Below are positions 1 through 11,298 of a stretch of DNA of 64,000 bases, one piece after another. How positions within the stretch are numbered: the stretch's first letter is position 1; the number at the start of each line of letters is the position of its first letter. The notes below the pieces were generated by a model. The model was not told the DNA's origin. It saw nothing but the letters and a program-made list of their open reading frames with translations, and did no database searches. A program made the translations under genes and the position numbers. Source of the stretch: Panorpa germanica (taxonomy: Eukaryota > Arthropoda > Insecta > Mecoptera > Panorpidae); NCBI GenBank assembly GCA_963678705.1, contig OY783210.1, positions 20,027,331 through 20,091,330 of the forward strand. The letters are read 5' to 3'.

Positions 1-2
1 TC

Positions 3-3000
3 TATATTTCAATAATAAATTCTTCAATAAAAAATATAATACTTAGTAATTTCAAACCGAATATCATACCGATAGATCAATTTAGTATTTACCATTTTTC
101 AAAATCAAGTCCTAACAACCGTAAGGAACTTTTATTAAACAATTTAAATCTTTCACATGTCAATTCAGAATTAGTAACAGAATTAATAGAAATCTGTGAC
201 AGCTTTAATGACATATTTTTTTTACCGGGAGACAAGTTATCTTGTACGAGCGCATTAAGTCATAAGATAAAGATTAATTCTTCTAAACCCGTTAACGTTA
301 AACCGTATCGATTGCCCCATGCGCAAAAAGAGATTGTGGAAAAGCATATTCAGGAACTGTTGGTCAACAACATAATTGAAGAAAGCGACTCACCCTATAA
401 CGCACCTTTATTAGTAGTACCAAAAAAACCAGATGCGTTAGGTAATAAACAATTCCGCGTAGTAGTCGATTTCCGTAAACTTAACGAGCAGACAACAAGT
501 GACGCCTATCCTTTGCCTCTTATACATGATATACTGGACCAACTTAGTGGTGCAAAATTTTTCTCTACCCTTGACTTAGCAAGCGGTTTTCACCAGGTCC
601 CTATGCTTCCCGAAGATAAAGAGAAAACAGCATTTAGTGCGAACTTTAAACACTATCAATTTGTAAGAATGCCATTCGGACTTAAAGGAGCCCCCCCCAT
701 GTTTCAGAGACTTATGTCTCACGTTCTCACAGGTTTGCAAGGAATAGATTGCTTAATCTATCTGGACGATGTAGTCATTTTTGGAAAAAACATTTCTGAG
801 CACAACCAAAGATTAAAAAACGTTTTTTCTAAATTACGGGAACATAATTTGAAGCTCCAACCATCCAAATGTAACTTTCTACATAAAGATTTGATTTATT
901 TAGGTCACGTTATTAATGAAACAGGTATTCTACCAGATCCTTCTAAAGTAGAAGCAATAAAGAATTTCCCCATTCCAAACAGTCCTAAACAAATTAAAAC
1001 ATTTTTGGGTATGTCCGGTTATTATCGCCGACATATACCGCATTACGCAGAGATAGCCAAACCACTATATAATGCAGCAAACAGTAATGTTAAAGTATTA
1101 GAATGGTCAGACCAATGCGACGAATCATTTAAAACTTTAAAAAATAAATTAACCATATCACCTGTTTTGCAATACCCGGACTTTAGTAAAAATTTCGTTG
1201 TAACCACGGATGCAAGTAAATATGCTATAGGTGCAGTCCTTTCACAAGGTACTATTAAGGAAAGCCACCCAATAGCATATGCTTCAAGAACTCTAAATAA
1301 GGCACAACAAAATTACACAACTACTGAACGTGAGTTATTAGCAGTAGTATGGGCTGTGGCTCATTTTAGACCCTATCTCTATGGAAAGTTTTTTAGTATC
1401 GTAACAGACCATCAAGCCTTGACTTGGTTAATGAGTATTAAGGACCCGAGTTCTAGACTTATGCGTTGGCGGATAAAACTAGAGGAATATAATTACGAAG
1501 TAATATATAGACCAGGTAGTTCGATTCCACACGTAGATGCCCTAAGTCGCGTATACTCACTTCAGGTTGAAACAATGGATGTCACATACGAAAATTATTT
1601 AGAAATAATTAAAAATAAAATTATCATAAACAATAAAGTAATTGAACATGATAAAAGTTTATATGACGCACCGACGTCATTTTCATTAGTAGATTTTGTA
1701 TCAAAAGATTTTAAAAATTCAATTGGAAATTCTCCTGAATTAATCAATAAATTTAGTAGTATCAATGCATTTCTAATACAAGAAAAAGAAGTATCAGAAA
1801 TTGCATATGTTGAAATTGATACTAGATTTATTATCTGTTTAATAATTAAGGAATTTCATTTTAATCTACCAAATTATAAAGAAATATTTTTGGCATTAGT
1901 GAATCTGAAAAACTTTTGTACTTTACACAAAATTACTAACATAGCTATGAACAGGTTCGAGTCTGAACTAAGTAAATTAGATTTTGCCCAGTTACGAACT
2001 ATGATCAGACATATCTTTGATAAAACAAATATAATAGTACACATTTATAATGACAATATACTTAAAATTAGTGACCCTGAGTTAATAAACAATGTAATTT
2101 CGGAATTTCATGTTAATCCCACAGCAGGCCACTTAGGAGTTTCTAAAACAATTAAACGATTAAAATCACACTTTAAATTTCCAAGTATGATTAGAAAAGT
2201 TAAAAATTTTATTAGACAATGTGTATCATGTCAAAAGAATAAAGTGTGCAAATTAAATAAATGCCCATTAACAATTACATCGACTTCGAAACATAGTTTC
2301 GAAAGGTTGGCTTTGGACATAGTATATCTTCCCAAGAAAGACGACAACGACAAATACAAATACTTACTAACAATACAGGATGACCTTACTAAATTTACGG
2401 AAGCTATTCCTATTATAAACCAGGAGGCAAATACTGTCGCGAAAGCATTAGTAACTAACGTTATTTGTAGGTACGGAGTTCCTAATATGATCTTAACAGA
2501 CCAAGGAACAAATTTCATGTCAAAAATTTTTAAAGATATATGCAAATTGTTAAAAATTAAACAATTAAAAACAACAGCATTTAGACCAGCAACCAACGGT
2601 GCCTTAGAAAGAGTTCATAGAACCCTTGCCGAGTATCTAAGGAATTTTTGTAAAAAGCAGGATGATTGGATAAATTGGATTCCCTATGCAATGTTCGTGT
2701 ATAACACAACTCCGCATACAGCGACCGGTTTTACTCCTTTCGAACTAATTTATGGACATAAGGCAAATCTGCCTTCAATTTTTTATAAAGAACCAATTGA
2801 GGTAAATACTTATAATAATTTTATAGTAGAACTCAAACACAGGTTACAAGTAGCGAGGGAACTTGCTATAAATAACTTGGTTAAAAGCAAAGAAAAAACA
2901 AAATTATATTTTGATAAAAGGGTCAATTCTCTTTTCACACCTGAAGTAAACGAACTAGTTTTATTAAGAAATGAACAGTTACCAACTAAAGGACAGTCAA

Positions 3001-3023
3001 AAAACTTTTACCCTTATACGTAG
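3..3023 (+). CDS. pol: Ty3/gypsy pol polyprotein (RT-RNase H-integrase), partial and frameshifted
   Basis: This encodes the enzymes that copy the element RNA into DNA and insert it. The frame is open from the first bases of the window, so the true start is upstream and no internal start should be used. The first 100 codons are the protease-RT linker. RT follows, with the MPFGLKGAP block and the catalytic YLDD box near 757-768. RNase H begins with TTDASKYAIGAVL near 1204. Integrase has an HHCC zinc finger (GHLGVSKTIKRL and CVSCQKNK, about 2110-2245) and the catalytic residues in DIVYL, LTDQGTNF and ALERVH. The frame stops at 3023. A second frame open to 3136 resumes the conserved integrase tail (VGPYKV followed by HNNRLKRF). 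The shift falls in a run of six A at 2999-3004, so one base is probably missing. Confidence 0.95.
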   Translation, partial: YISIINSSIKNIILSNFKPNIIPIDQFSIYHFSKSSPNNRKELLLNNLNLSHVNSELVTELIEICDSFNDIFFLPGDKLSCTSALSHKIKINSSKPVNVKPYRLPHAQKEIVEKHIQELLVNNIIEESDSPYNAPLLVVPKKPDALGNKQFRVVVDFRKLNEQTTSDAYPLPLIHDILDQLSGAKFFSTLDLASGFHQVPMLPEDKEKTAFSANFKHYQFVRMPFGLKGAPPMFQRLMSHVLTGLQGIDCLIYLDDVVIFGKNISEHNQRLKNVFSKLREHNLKLQPSKCNFLHKDLIYLGHVINETGILPDPSKVEAIKNFPIPNSPKQIKTFLGMSGYYRRHIPHYAEIAKPLYNAANSNVKVLEWSDQCDESFKTLKNKLTISPVLQYPDFSKNFVVTTDASKYAIGAVLSQGTIKESHPIAYASRTLNKAQQNYTTTERELLAVVWAVAHFRPYLYGKFFSIVTDHQALTWLMSIKDPSSRLMRWRIKLEEYNYEVIYRPGSSIPHVDALSRVYSLQVETMDVTYENYLEIIKNKIIINNKVIEHDKSLYDAPTSFSLVDFVSKDFKNSIGNSPELINKFSSINAFLIQEKEVSEIAYVEIDTRFIICLIIKEFHFNLPNYKEIFLALVNLKNFCTLHKITNIAMNRFESELSKLDFAQLRTMIRHIFDKTNIIVHIYNDNILKISDPELINNVISEFHVNPTAGHLGVSKTIKRLKSHFKFPSMIRKVKNFIRQCVSCQKNKVCKLNKCPLTITSTSKHSFERLALDIVYLPKKDDNDKYKYLLTIQDDLTKFTEAIPIINQEANTVAKALVTNVICRYGVPNMILTDQGTNFMSKIFKDICKLLKIKQLKTTAFRPATNGALERVHRTLAEYLRNFCKKQDDWINWIPYAMFVYNTTPHTATGFTPFELIYGHKANLPSIFYKEPIEVNTYNNFIVELKHRLQVARELAINNLVKSKEKTKLYFDKRVNSLFTPEVNELVLLRNEQLPTKGQSKNFYPYT

Positions 3024-3262
3024 GACCGTATAAAGTTACTAAAATTATATCCCCTGTTAATACAGAAATACTAATTGGTAAAAAACATACGGTAGTTCAT
3101 AATAATAGGTTGAAGAGATTTTGTACCAATGAATAAAAACTTGACGAATGAAATGGATTTTGTCAGGGATGATTGTTTTGTGGAGCAGTGTTAACTCTAT
3201 ACGATGGGATCAGAATCGTTGTCGACACTTTGCTTCTCTTTTTGTTTTTTTCTAGAATTGTA

Positions 3263-3465
3263 ACTCGTATATTTTGTTTTTATACGTGTCCCCTTTTTTT
3301 TGAAAGGGGGTGTTGTGATATGTACGACATCTCCCCTATCACAATTTTTCCTTTTTCTTTTCCTTAGAGCAGAAACGCATATGTTTTGTTTTATATGCGT
3401 TCCTTTTCTTTGGTTGAGGAGTGTTGTAAGTACGCATATGTCGCACTTACCTTTTATTTTTAATG
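3263..3465 (+). repeat. Diverged tandem duplication (period 111 bp) across the polypurine tract and LTR edge
   Basis: Two units begin near 3263 and 3374. Each contains a short hairpin (CGTATA...TATACG and CGCATATG...ATATGCG), a T/C-rich run, a purine tract (GAAAGGGGG at 3302-3310, GGTTGAGGAG at 3412-3421) and then TGTTGT (3311 and 3422). The spacing of 111 bp is the same for the hairpins and the TGTTGT motifs. The duplication gives the element two possible polypurine tract/LTR junctions. Confidence 0.6.
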
Positions 3466-4169
3466 ATATTAAATGTTAATTATGTAATAGAATTATATTA
3501 TGTAAACAGTTTTTGTATTAGTATTAAGATTGTAAAGAATAATTATTTAAGTTTAGCGCTTATAAATATTGTCTCTGGTTTGTGGAGATTAATATTGATT
3601 TAATGCTGGTAATTCAGTATTGGCGTTCTGTGATGTGAAATAAATTATTATATATTAAATTGCACAAGACGCTGAAAGTCAGTCTTCTCCTGAGTCTCAA
3701 AGCAAGCATTACTATTCGCAACTTCGTACGTATTGAATAGTGAGCACATTTCAACTATTAATTAAATTATAACACTATAGAATTACATTTTGTTTTATAT
3801 CTGTCATCTTCGTTAATCTAATAAAATACTATTGTAATTAAGTAAGCAGATATAATATTACAACGAATAAATGATATATTTTAATAAAAGTGTTTGTATT
3901 AATAGTAATAAAAAGATACTAATTGTTCAACCGTCGCATGTCGCAACGAGGTTACTTTAGACCGCTCAAGTATTCTCTAATTGCAACAATACACCGTCTG
4001 AACAAGAATCCTTATTAATCATCTTAAGAAAGATATTCGATTACTACTGTAATTGGTGTTGGAAGTCGTCAACTGAAGAATCTACTACCAGAAGCTAGCA
4101 TCCCTGCAGAATGTACTAGTAAGCTGAGTAATCTCCTCCAGAACGACAAAACGACACAATTTTACAACA
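3422..4169 (+). repeat. Probable 3' LTR of the gypsy element
   Basis: The segment starts TGTTGTAA and ends TTACAACA, a perfect 8-bp terminal inverted repeat with TG...CA ends. It follows a purine-rich stretch. Inside are a TATA-like GCTTATAAATATTG near 3558, an AATAAA at 3639, and a GC-richer 3' part as expected for U5. Alternatives are a start at 3311, which has the stronger purine tract GAAAGGGGG, or an end at about 3774 (ATAACA). No second copy exists in the window to settle the edges. Confidence 0.55.
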
Positions 4170-7100
4170 CCGTGTTAAACAAACCCGTTGAGAGAAACCG
4201 AGTAAAATAGCAAATACAGGTACCTTTATATTCTGCTAAAAATAATTGTATGTAATATATTCCATACTGTATTTCTTTCTTCTATTTCTCTCTCTCTCTG
4301 TCTAATACAAGTCGCAGTGGTAGAAAGGTGGCGAGAAACAATGTTCTGCACATTTTATTATACACTTACAGTCATGGGTTGTGAGTTACTCCCTAAACAC
4401 AATAAATACCGGCGCCAAACGCCTGCAGAACTTGTATATAGGCAAAGCAAAGCACACACCTTTAAACTCGACCCTTGAACTTACCAAGAAGAAAAACTTT
4501 ACAATGAAAAACGAAAAAATCTTACATTAAAAAAAATATCTTTTAAAATACTAAACAAATGGTAATTGTCTAAAGGAAAAAGAGTGTTTAATTTATTGTT
4601 AAATAGAATCTAAGTAAAGAAAAGTTTAAATTTACTGTATTGTCTGTTATTTTAAAGGGTTAACTTGATTCTAACATTAAGAAAAATCGTTTTTTGTTTT
4701 AAATTTTTCTTTTCACAGTTTAAATCTCGGAAGAAATTTTAATACTACCCTGAAATCAGAATATTACAATTTTAACTAAGATATTTTTATAACGTTGTAT
4801 GCCAAATATCATAGATTTATTTGACAGAGGTATAGAGCACATAGCAATGTCAACGTGTAATAAAATAAATATAAAATAAAATACATTAATTTTAAAAGCA
4901 TAACATATATATTAAAAATATGTTGGACAAGAATATTATTATATGTAAGATTTAGATTTATGTTTACTTGTATTTTAAATTCTATGTAAAAGATTCTTGA
5001 TAACAGTTAAATAAATTTTCCTTCATAAATTCCCTAATGTACAATTCCAAATTAAAATTAACAACAAAAAGTTTTTTCCAAGATGATAACTTTGATTTTC
5101 GTGTTTCTTTTTTTGTTAGATTTGCGTTCTAATGTATTTCAATGACTGCTTCAAGTAAAAACGGTATGTTCTTAGTATTGATTTTGCAATTAGCGTGTTT
5201 TTATGTATTGACTTGTTTGTGAGCGACAGGCAAAGACACAAATACAGGTAAACCAACGAAAAAACTCTCACAACATACAACGTAGATGTGAAATGTTTCA
5301 AATATTTAACAAGTAAAAAATAAAAATATTTCACCTGCCTGTTGAAATATAAAGTTTTATTACAAAACAGAAGTGGGAGTGAAAACAATGGATGGAAAAT
5401 AGCGGAAAATGAAATTTACAGGTTGTAATCATTTATTAAACATGGGTTTTCATAAGTTTTATTTCATGGAAAATTACATTGGAAATTATACTTTAATGAT
5501 AGCAGTACTTTTATATTTTATTAGACTTGAAGCAAATTTTAAAATAAAATTATACGGGAAGAATAAACCTGCTACAGCAATTTGTAAAATAGGTAGATAA
5601 AAACTTGTAAAAATTAATTAGGTACAATATTATGTTATGTAATACATGCATTTAATTTTAGATATAGCGCTTTTCTGAAAACCGAGTATGAAGACACAAT
5701 AACAATTTAGATATGATAGATAGCGATTTAGATATATTTAGATAATTTCTATAGTTATAAAATATTAAATGAATTACATAAAAATGAAAAATAAACATAA
5801 AACTAAGACACAGAATTCTTTACTTATTGTTAATAAAAATAAATTCTTAAAGAAAGAAGTAACAAAGTTTTGCAACTCTGTAATTGTTAATATAAATATT
5901 TATTCTCTTCAGATACTCAAGTTTCTTTATTGTTCTTGTAAACAATAGAATTATAATTCCTGTAAAACCATTGTTACAGAATCCAAACGGTATTATAGTA
6001 TTTAATATATAATATCATACGAGTATAAGATATTATTCGAACAAAAGACGAAACAGTTTCAAAATAAAAGGAACATTCAAATGCTCTTACCAGAGTTTGA
6101 AGACAGAACAATCAGGTAAAGCATATATTCACGTATTATAAATAGTAGTATAATAAATTCATATATTAAAAGTACATATGTTGCATAGGTGCTAATATTA
6201 TCAATAATTTATATTAACACTTATGTAACTTACCCATCATTTATTTGTTAACTGTTAAAAAAAAAACTATAAAAATATATACAGTATCTTGGTCAACAGT
6301 ATATCTATTTCAAATTTGCACATACACATATAAAGAGAAGATAAATTGTTATATAGTTTAATAATAAAAGCATGGGGCGTCTTTTTTAATAAAATATAAC
6401 AATCATTTATTCCACTAAGCTTTCCGTATCAATCTATTATAATTCCATTACAAACAGATTTCATCAACACACATTTCTAAAGTATAAAATCTTCAGTAAA
6501 ACTATTTTAGTAGTAGTTTTGTACAAAGAAAATGGAAATTAGTGGAAAACTATTTGTGAAAGTTATACTCTACTGTAAGTGTGTAGGTAGGTTTAGGATG
6601 AAGAGATAACGACCTAAATCCATTGAGATACCCGAGTTGAACAGTAGAATACTTAACCGGTATTGCAATGGCAGGTATACGTACTATTCAGCTGCAGTGA
6701 AGTTAGTTTCGAACAATATAAAGTATTTCTGTGAAATATTTGAAGCTTTAAAGCTAAGCTTTAATTTAATTTAACAATTACTGATTTATTCACACTAATT
6801 TTACTTTAGTGATATATTTCAAATGACATTAGAAAGCTGACATTTTGAAATTAGATATTTTTTTATTAAATAGACGTTGAGGTAAGTAGTAATAAGATAG
6901 ATTGGCGTTATTTCCGTCTCGTGTATACGAACGCAACATATCTGTATCAAATATGAATTTTGGAAAAAATGGAATTTTGATTTTTATATTTTATGTTATT
7001 GTTTGCAAATCTTTTTACTTTTTCTCCATAACCATTGTCCTCATCTTTGCTCTGTTAGTTCCCTTTGGTTGTCCTTCGCTTTCCCCTTTCCCGTTTCCTT

Positions 7101-9487
7101 TTGTTATCCTCTTTATATTTTCCCCTCTGCTTTATTTCTCATTCTCTCCTTCTAACATTTGCCCTATACTCATTATTCTTCTTTATTTATACACTCTTAA
7201 CAAGCCTGTAACGTTTCTGATTTCTCTACTCCTGTCCTACAACCCTCCTCTCATCCTCTTCTTAATATTTGCTTTCCTTCTCCTCATTTACTAACCTAAA
7301 CGCTTTCGCGGTCATTCTCACATTCTTCTCTAAGAAGAAATTTATTCAATTAGACTTTAGATAAACTGTTGGCGTCCTGTAGCCGAAAAACGGATCCACT
7401 GCGCTATGATAGACTACAGATTTACATCCTTTGATTTGCCCAAATTAAAAGATGGAACGTTCTAGATATTGCACTTTCTCGAATCAATCTTTTAACACAA
7501 TTTGTTAGACTTTACCTTTTGTTTATTTATCTCAAGATTTTATATTACATTAACGCAGAATTATAGAATCAGTCGGTTTATCGAATTGATTTAGCAGTTA
7601 TTACCAACACAATTCGAAACTTCTCCAACTAATTCACTTCCTTCACTCTTCGTTAGTGTATTAGAAGCAGGGTAATGTAAATGAAGGAAGAACAAAAAAC
7701 AAAGTGAAAAGGGGGATAACAATATTCAACAAGTAAATACCAACGGAAACATCCTTAATATATTTTAGTGAACGATGGTTTTGAAAGGTAAAAACATGAT
7801 TTATGACACCCGACCTTCAACTTTTGAACCCCGTCTCCCCCCTTCTCACTTATCCTAACATCTCACAGTTTTTGCCCTAAGGGTATTGGCGGTTAGAACT
7901 CTACTAAATTCGATCAAGATAATTTACAATTTTACACATCCTATACAAGTTATAGCTCACTTGTATTTTATAAGAAGAAGAAAATATGAAAAACTAGAGT
8001 TTATAAAAGAAAAAAGGAAAATTATTGATTATATTTATCGAGAAGGGAAACTTTTTTAAAAACCTTAAAGAAAAACAGAAGGGTATAAAAAATTATAGGT
8101 TACTTTTATTAATACAGTTTACACAGATGTCATATTGCCTTAATGTGTAGGGGCCCACAGAGTGCCTTTATTTATCAGCCGATTTGTGAGCTATTAGATG
8201 AATTTGTTAGTTTGTTTATTCCGTAATAACAATTGCAGTTATTTTACATCTATTATGTACAATTGGTACCGTAACAAATAATGTCGTACATTTAAAAACG
8301 TTAGAAAAAGTCTGTTACATACGTATATGGATTTGTTCCACTTTCAAAATAAACGATTCATGTAACAAAAAAAAGGCCAAAGACTAAGAAAGTTCTAATA
8401 AGAAATATCTTGTAGTGTAATATACTGTAAGGATTTATGTTCTAAGAGAAGTATTACAAATAAAAATAAGAAAACTTTAAATCTTAGAATTTCAGTGTTA
8501 TGAAATATAAACAAAGAATATAAAAAGTTTAGAACATAAATAAGTAACCTCGCATATCTTGGTTAAAAGTGCTTTTAAAAAAAGTTTTAAGGACAGCCTC
8601 ATTAAATATTGAAAAAGTATGGTATAAGTATTATGTCTGAGAGTAAAATATGTAAGGTAGACGTTGGACAGTAAAAACAATTTAAAGCAGAAAATATTAG
8701 AGAGCTTTTAAGTGAGTTTTAGTCTTTGTTATTGGAAGACAGTGTTAAGGATACTCAATTTATCACACGACTCTTACAGGACTGCCGTGAATAAAACATA
8801 TCAACAACTTGTAAAATAGATAACAAATTTTGAATCATTATATATACAAAAATAAATAATTCAACCAAATAAATGACAGACAAGGTTGAACAAACAAAGA
8901 ACCTATGACAATTTCATTTCCAAAGAATTTATGTATTTTATATAATGATGAATTTTCTCAATCTAACAGACGCTGCTAAAATAATATTAATCAAAAAACC
9001 TTTTTCTTTTTTCCATTTTCCTACCGGACTATTTCCAACAACGAATACTCCAAGTTAATTTATGAACTAGAAAAGAACACATTAGAAGAAAGAAAAGGTG
9101 TCATTAAATTTAAAAGCTGCAAAAGGTAAAAAAATGAATATCAAATTATATATCAGGCTCGCGATCTCAAAATTCTATGGGGTGGAGAAAAACTGGGGGT
9201 ACTTAACGAGACTGACATATATACGTATATATATGATAATTTTAACCTTAGTTAGGGCAGATATATTTCTTAAATATACTAGTTAAGATTCATTGTTCAG
9301 AAAATGTTTTAAATAACCTTTTTACTTTTTTAATAAGCAATTGATAATAATATTTTATATATATGCTAGACGGCTAGAACATTTACAATTTATATTTAGG
9401 TTCAACTGTGTTAAACTCTTGTATATGCTTGTAAAAGCACTATAAATATATTGTTTTTAAATATCATATCCACTTAAAGTTACTTAC
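4170..9487. other. AT-rich DNA, no gene supported
   Basis: I looked here for laminin G or further EGF exons on the minus strand and saw none. The open frames at 5116-5388, 5409-5600, 6902-7294, 8498-8680 and 9098-9286 have AT- or pyrimidine-driven low-complexity composition and no recognisable domain. The segment is probably intron of the minus-strand EGF gene. A phrase at 9371-9397 (CGGCTAGAACATTTACAATT and following) recurs with two changes at 22920-22946. Confidence 0.6.
7026..7290 (+). repeat. Long pyrimidine-rich strand-asymmetric tract
   Basis: About 260 bp of the plus strand are dominated by C and T (TCCC, TTCC and CTCC runs) with few purines. This produces the apparent hydrophobic open frame 6902-7294, which I do not regard as a protein. 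Such tracts can form triplex structures or be old pyrimidine repeats. No clear period is visible. Confidence 0.5.
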
Positions 9488-9662
9488 CCTCATCGCAATG
9501 CTTCCCCCCTCGTCCTAATGGGCATTGGCACCTGGGGTCAGCTAGGGGGTCTGCACTAGCGTCGTGAATGCAAGCACCCCCGGGACCACACTCTAGTGTA
9601 CATGCTGATGGTTCAGACACTAAACTGATGGTGGTCTGGAGAGTACTAGATGTGATCGGTAC
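9488..9662 (-). CDS. EGF-like exon 3 of a secreted matrix protein (pikachurin/SP2353-like?)
   Basis: The exon is bounded by AATTTCAG/GTACCG at 9663/9662 and GAGG/GTAAGTA at 9488/9487. It enters in phase 0 and leaves in phase 1. It encodes 58 residues: a Ser/Thr-rich linker (VPITSSTLQTT...) and then a classic six-cysteine EGF domain of pattern C-x3-C-x5-C...C-x-C-x8-C, ending CPLGRGGKHCDEG. EGF domains of this type sit between laminin G domains in matrix proteins such as agrin, perlecan and pikachurin. The phase matches the exon at 11298-11090, so the two join in frame. The next exon should lie at lower coordinates and I did not find it. Exon confidence is high; the family name is a guess from EGF spacing and the acidic/Ser-Thr linker. 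Confidence 0.8.
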
Positions 9663-10109
9663 CTGAAATTTTAAAATTGATAAAAATAATTTAAACAAAT
9701 TGAATATATGGTCCTGAAATAGTTATTTAAAGGTATTGCTTGTTGTATATAGCACTTCAAAGTATTGAGGTTTTTATTTTATAGTATGACAAGTCTAGTA
9801 ACTTTTTTTAACTTAATATTTTTCAACCAATATTTATGCTCTCAGATAAATGAGCTTTGGTCAATAAAATAAATTTAGCAAAGACTCAAACTATAGTGAA
9901 TATAACTGACATCTGTTGGTGGATTGGCATATTTCATAATATATCGTTACTGTTGTTACAATTGGTGAAATTTTTTATGAAAGCTACAGTTTTATAATAT
10001 CATTTGTATCACCTCTCTATGACTAGTAGAACCTGAGGTATTAATATGTTGATTTTAATTAGGTAAGCACCTTTTTCAATTGTTTATTAAATTATATTTA
10101 TAATTTCAG

Positions 10110-10149
10110 GTTACGCTATTCGGCTGGCATCTCAGAATTGTGGCGTAGG
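10110..10149 (+). CDS. Candidate 40-nt exon antisense inside the EGF-gene intron
   Basis: The segment is GC-rich against its surroundings. It is flanked by a good acceptor (TTTATAATTTCAG, ending 10109) and a good donor (GTGAGTTC from 10150). Two of three frames are open: phase 2 in/0 out reads LRYSAGISELWRR, and phase 1 in/2 out reads YAIRLASQNCGVG. I found no partner exon, so this could be chance, a noncoding RNA exon or part of a nested plus-strand gene. Confidence 0.25.
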
Positions 10150-11089
10150 GTGAGTTCTTGCTTTTTATTTTAATATATGAATAAAATAAGTATGTTTTTT
10201 TTTTATTATTTTTGAGTGGCCTGATGGTCTAATTATTCTGCGTAATACTTCATACTCTAAAACCCATAAAAAAAACTATATAACATTTTTCTATATGATC
10301 AATCTTTCAAATATGAAACAAATATGTTTCCCGTATTATCTAAAATAAAATTCGAACCTTCAGCGAATTCGAATTCGTACAGATTTCATAATGATTTCAA
10401 AGAACGAACTTCAATTAAGAATGAATTCATTTTTAATTCATCCTATGTCCGTTACTGGAAAAACATTATATTAGTTTTTCTTTTTATCGTATTTTTATGA
10501 CAAGGTGTACAAAGGTAGTGTCACTCCACCTGCCAATTTCATATGGGTTTAATATAATATATAGATAGCTATTTACACAACGTATGTCAATATAATCCAC
10601 CTGATATAAACTGTTTGCATTTTACAAATAAACTTATGAAATCTATTTCGTTATAAAACGGAGATTTAAACGGTGAAAAATGAAGTGAAACGTCAAATGC
10701 AGCGTTTTGAGTAATGCATCCTATATTATACCAATACCTTCAATACGTTACTCCGTTATATGAATAGAAACAGCTACTGCAAAGTGGTTATACGTTTAAA
10801 ACGTTCTTTTATTTTGTTTTTTGAAAGCAATTTTGTGACTAGATACCACAGCATCTCAATCTTATGTCGAAGTGACCTATTTCAAGAGGAAATGTTGAAA
10901 CATTCCCCCTCCCCTTTGAATTTAAAACAAAATAATTAGATACATAATGTGCAGCCTATGAACTAAGTGCTAAAATGTGCCAGTTGAATTATAATATAAT
11001 CATAAATGACGATAGATCAAGTAATTTATATACAAATGTATGTGTCTATACGAATAAAAATAAAAGGTAAATGAAAACTTGAATATCAC

Positions 11090-11298
11090 CTTTTGTTCGA
11101 GACTAGGCCCCTGCGTCGTGACGCTTGAAACGAGACCTGACGTCGATATTCCATCAATTGGAACTTCCTTTGTAGCAGCGTCCCCTTCATCTAAACTAAT
11201 CTCAAGCTCAGCGGAAAACGACGCATCCTTTTGATATAAAACATCTTCTTCATTTTCTATCTCATTTTCGTATCTAGGTGGCATTGTAGAGTTCAACT
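11090..11298 (-). CDS. Acidic linker exon 2 of the EGF-type matrix protein
   Basis: Acceptor TTATTATTATAG precedes 11298 and donor AAG/GTGATA follows 11090. The exon enters in phase 1 and leaves in phase 0. The split first codon (G from the upstream exon plus AG) restores an open frame. It encodes about 69 residues rich in Glu, Asp, Ser and Thr (PPRYENEIENEEDVLYQ...). The segment has no cysteine and no domain, so it is a flexible linker between the two EGF domains. The extension to 11000 seen in the raw frame is intron. Confidence 0.7.

Larger units (their letters stand above)
1..4169 (+). mobile_element. Ty3/gypsy LTR retrotransposon, 5' part outside the window
   Basis: The window opens inside the pol gene of an LTR retrotransposon. 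Domain order is RT, RNase H, integrase, which is the Ty3/gypsy order. Pol is followed by about 290 bp with no env-like frame and then a probable 3' LTR, so this copy has no sign of an envelope gene. Gag, protease and the 5' LTR lie upstream of the window, so target-site duplications cannot be compared. The reading frame is intact for over 3 kb except for one frameshift near its end, which suggests a fairly recent insertion. The right boundary depends on the LTR call. Confidence 0.9.

Noticed and set aside
2231-2596. 121-codon open frame antisense to pol
   Set aside because: Shadow of the integrase frame on the opposite strand; no motif.
4370-4500. CGGCGCCAAACG, similar to a retroviral-type tRNA-Lys primer binding site, just past the LTR
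   Set aside because: A primer binding site belongs after a 5' LTR; no second internal region follows and the first base does not match.
6902-7294. 130-codon hydrophobic open frame
   Set aside because: Produced by a pyrimidine-rich tract; low complexity, non-ATG start, no splice or promoter context.
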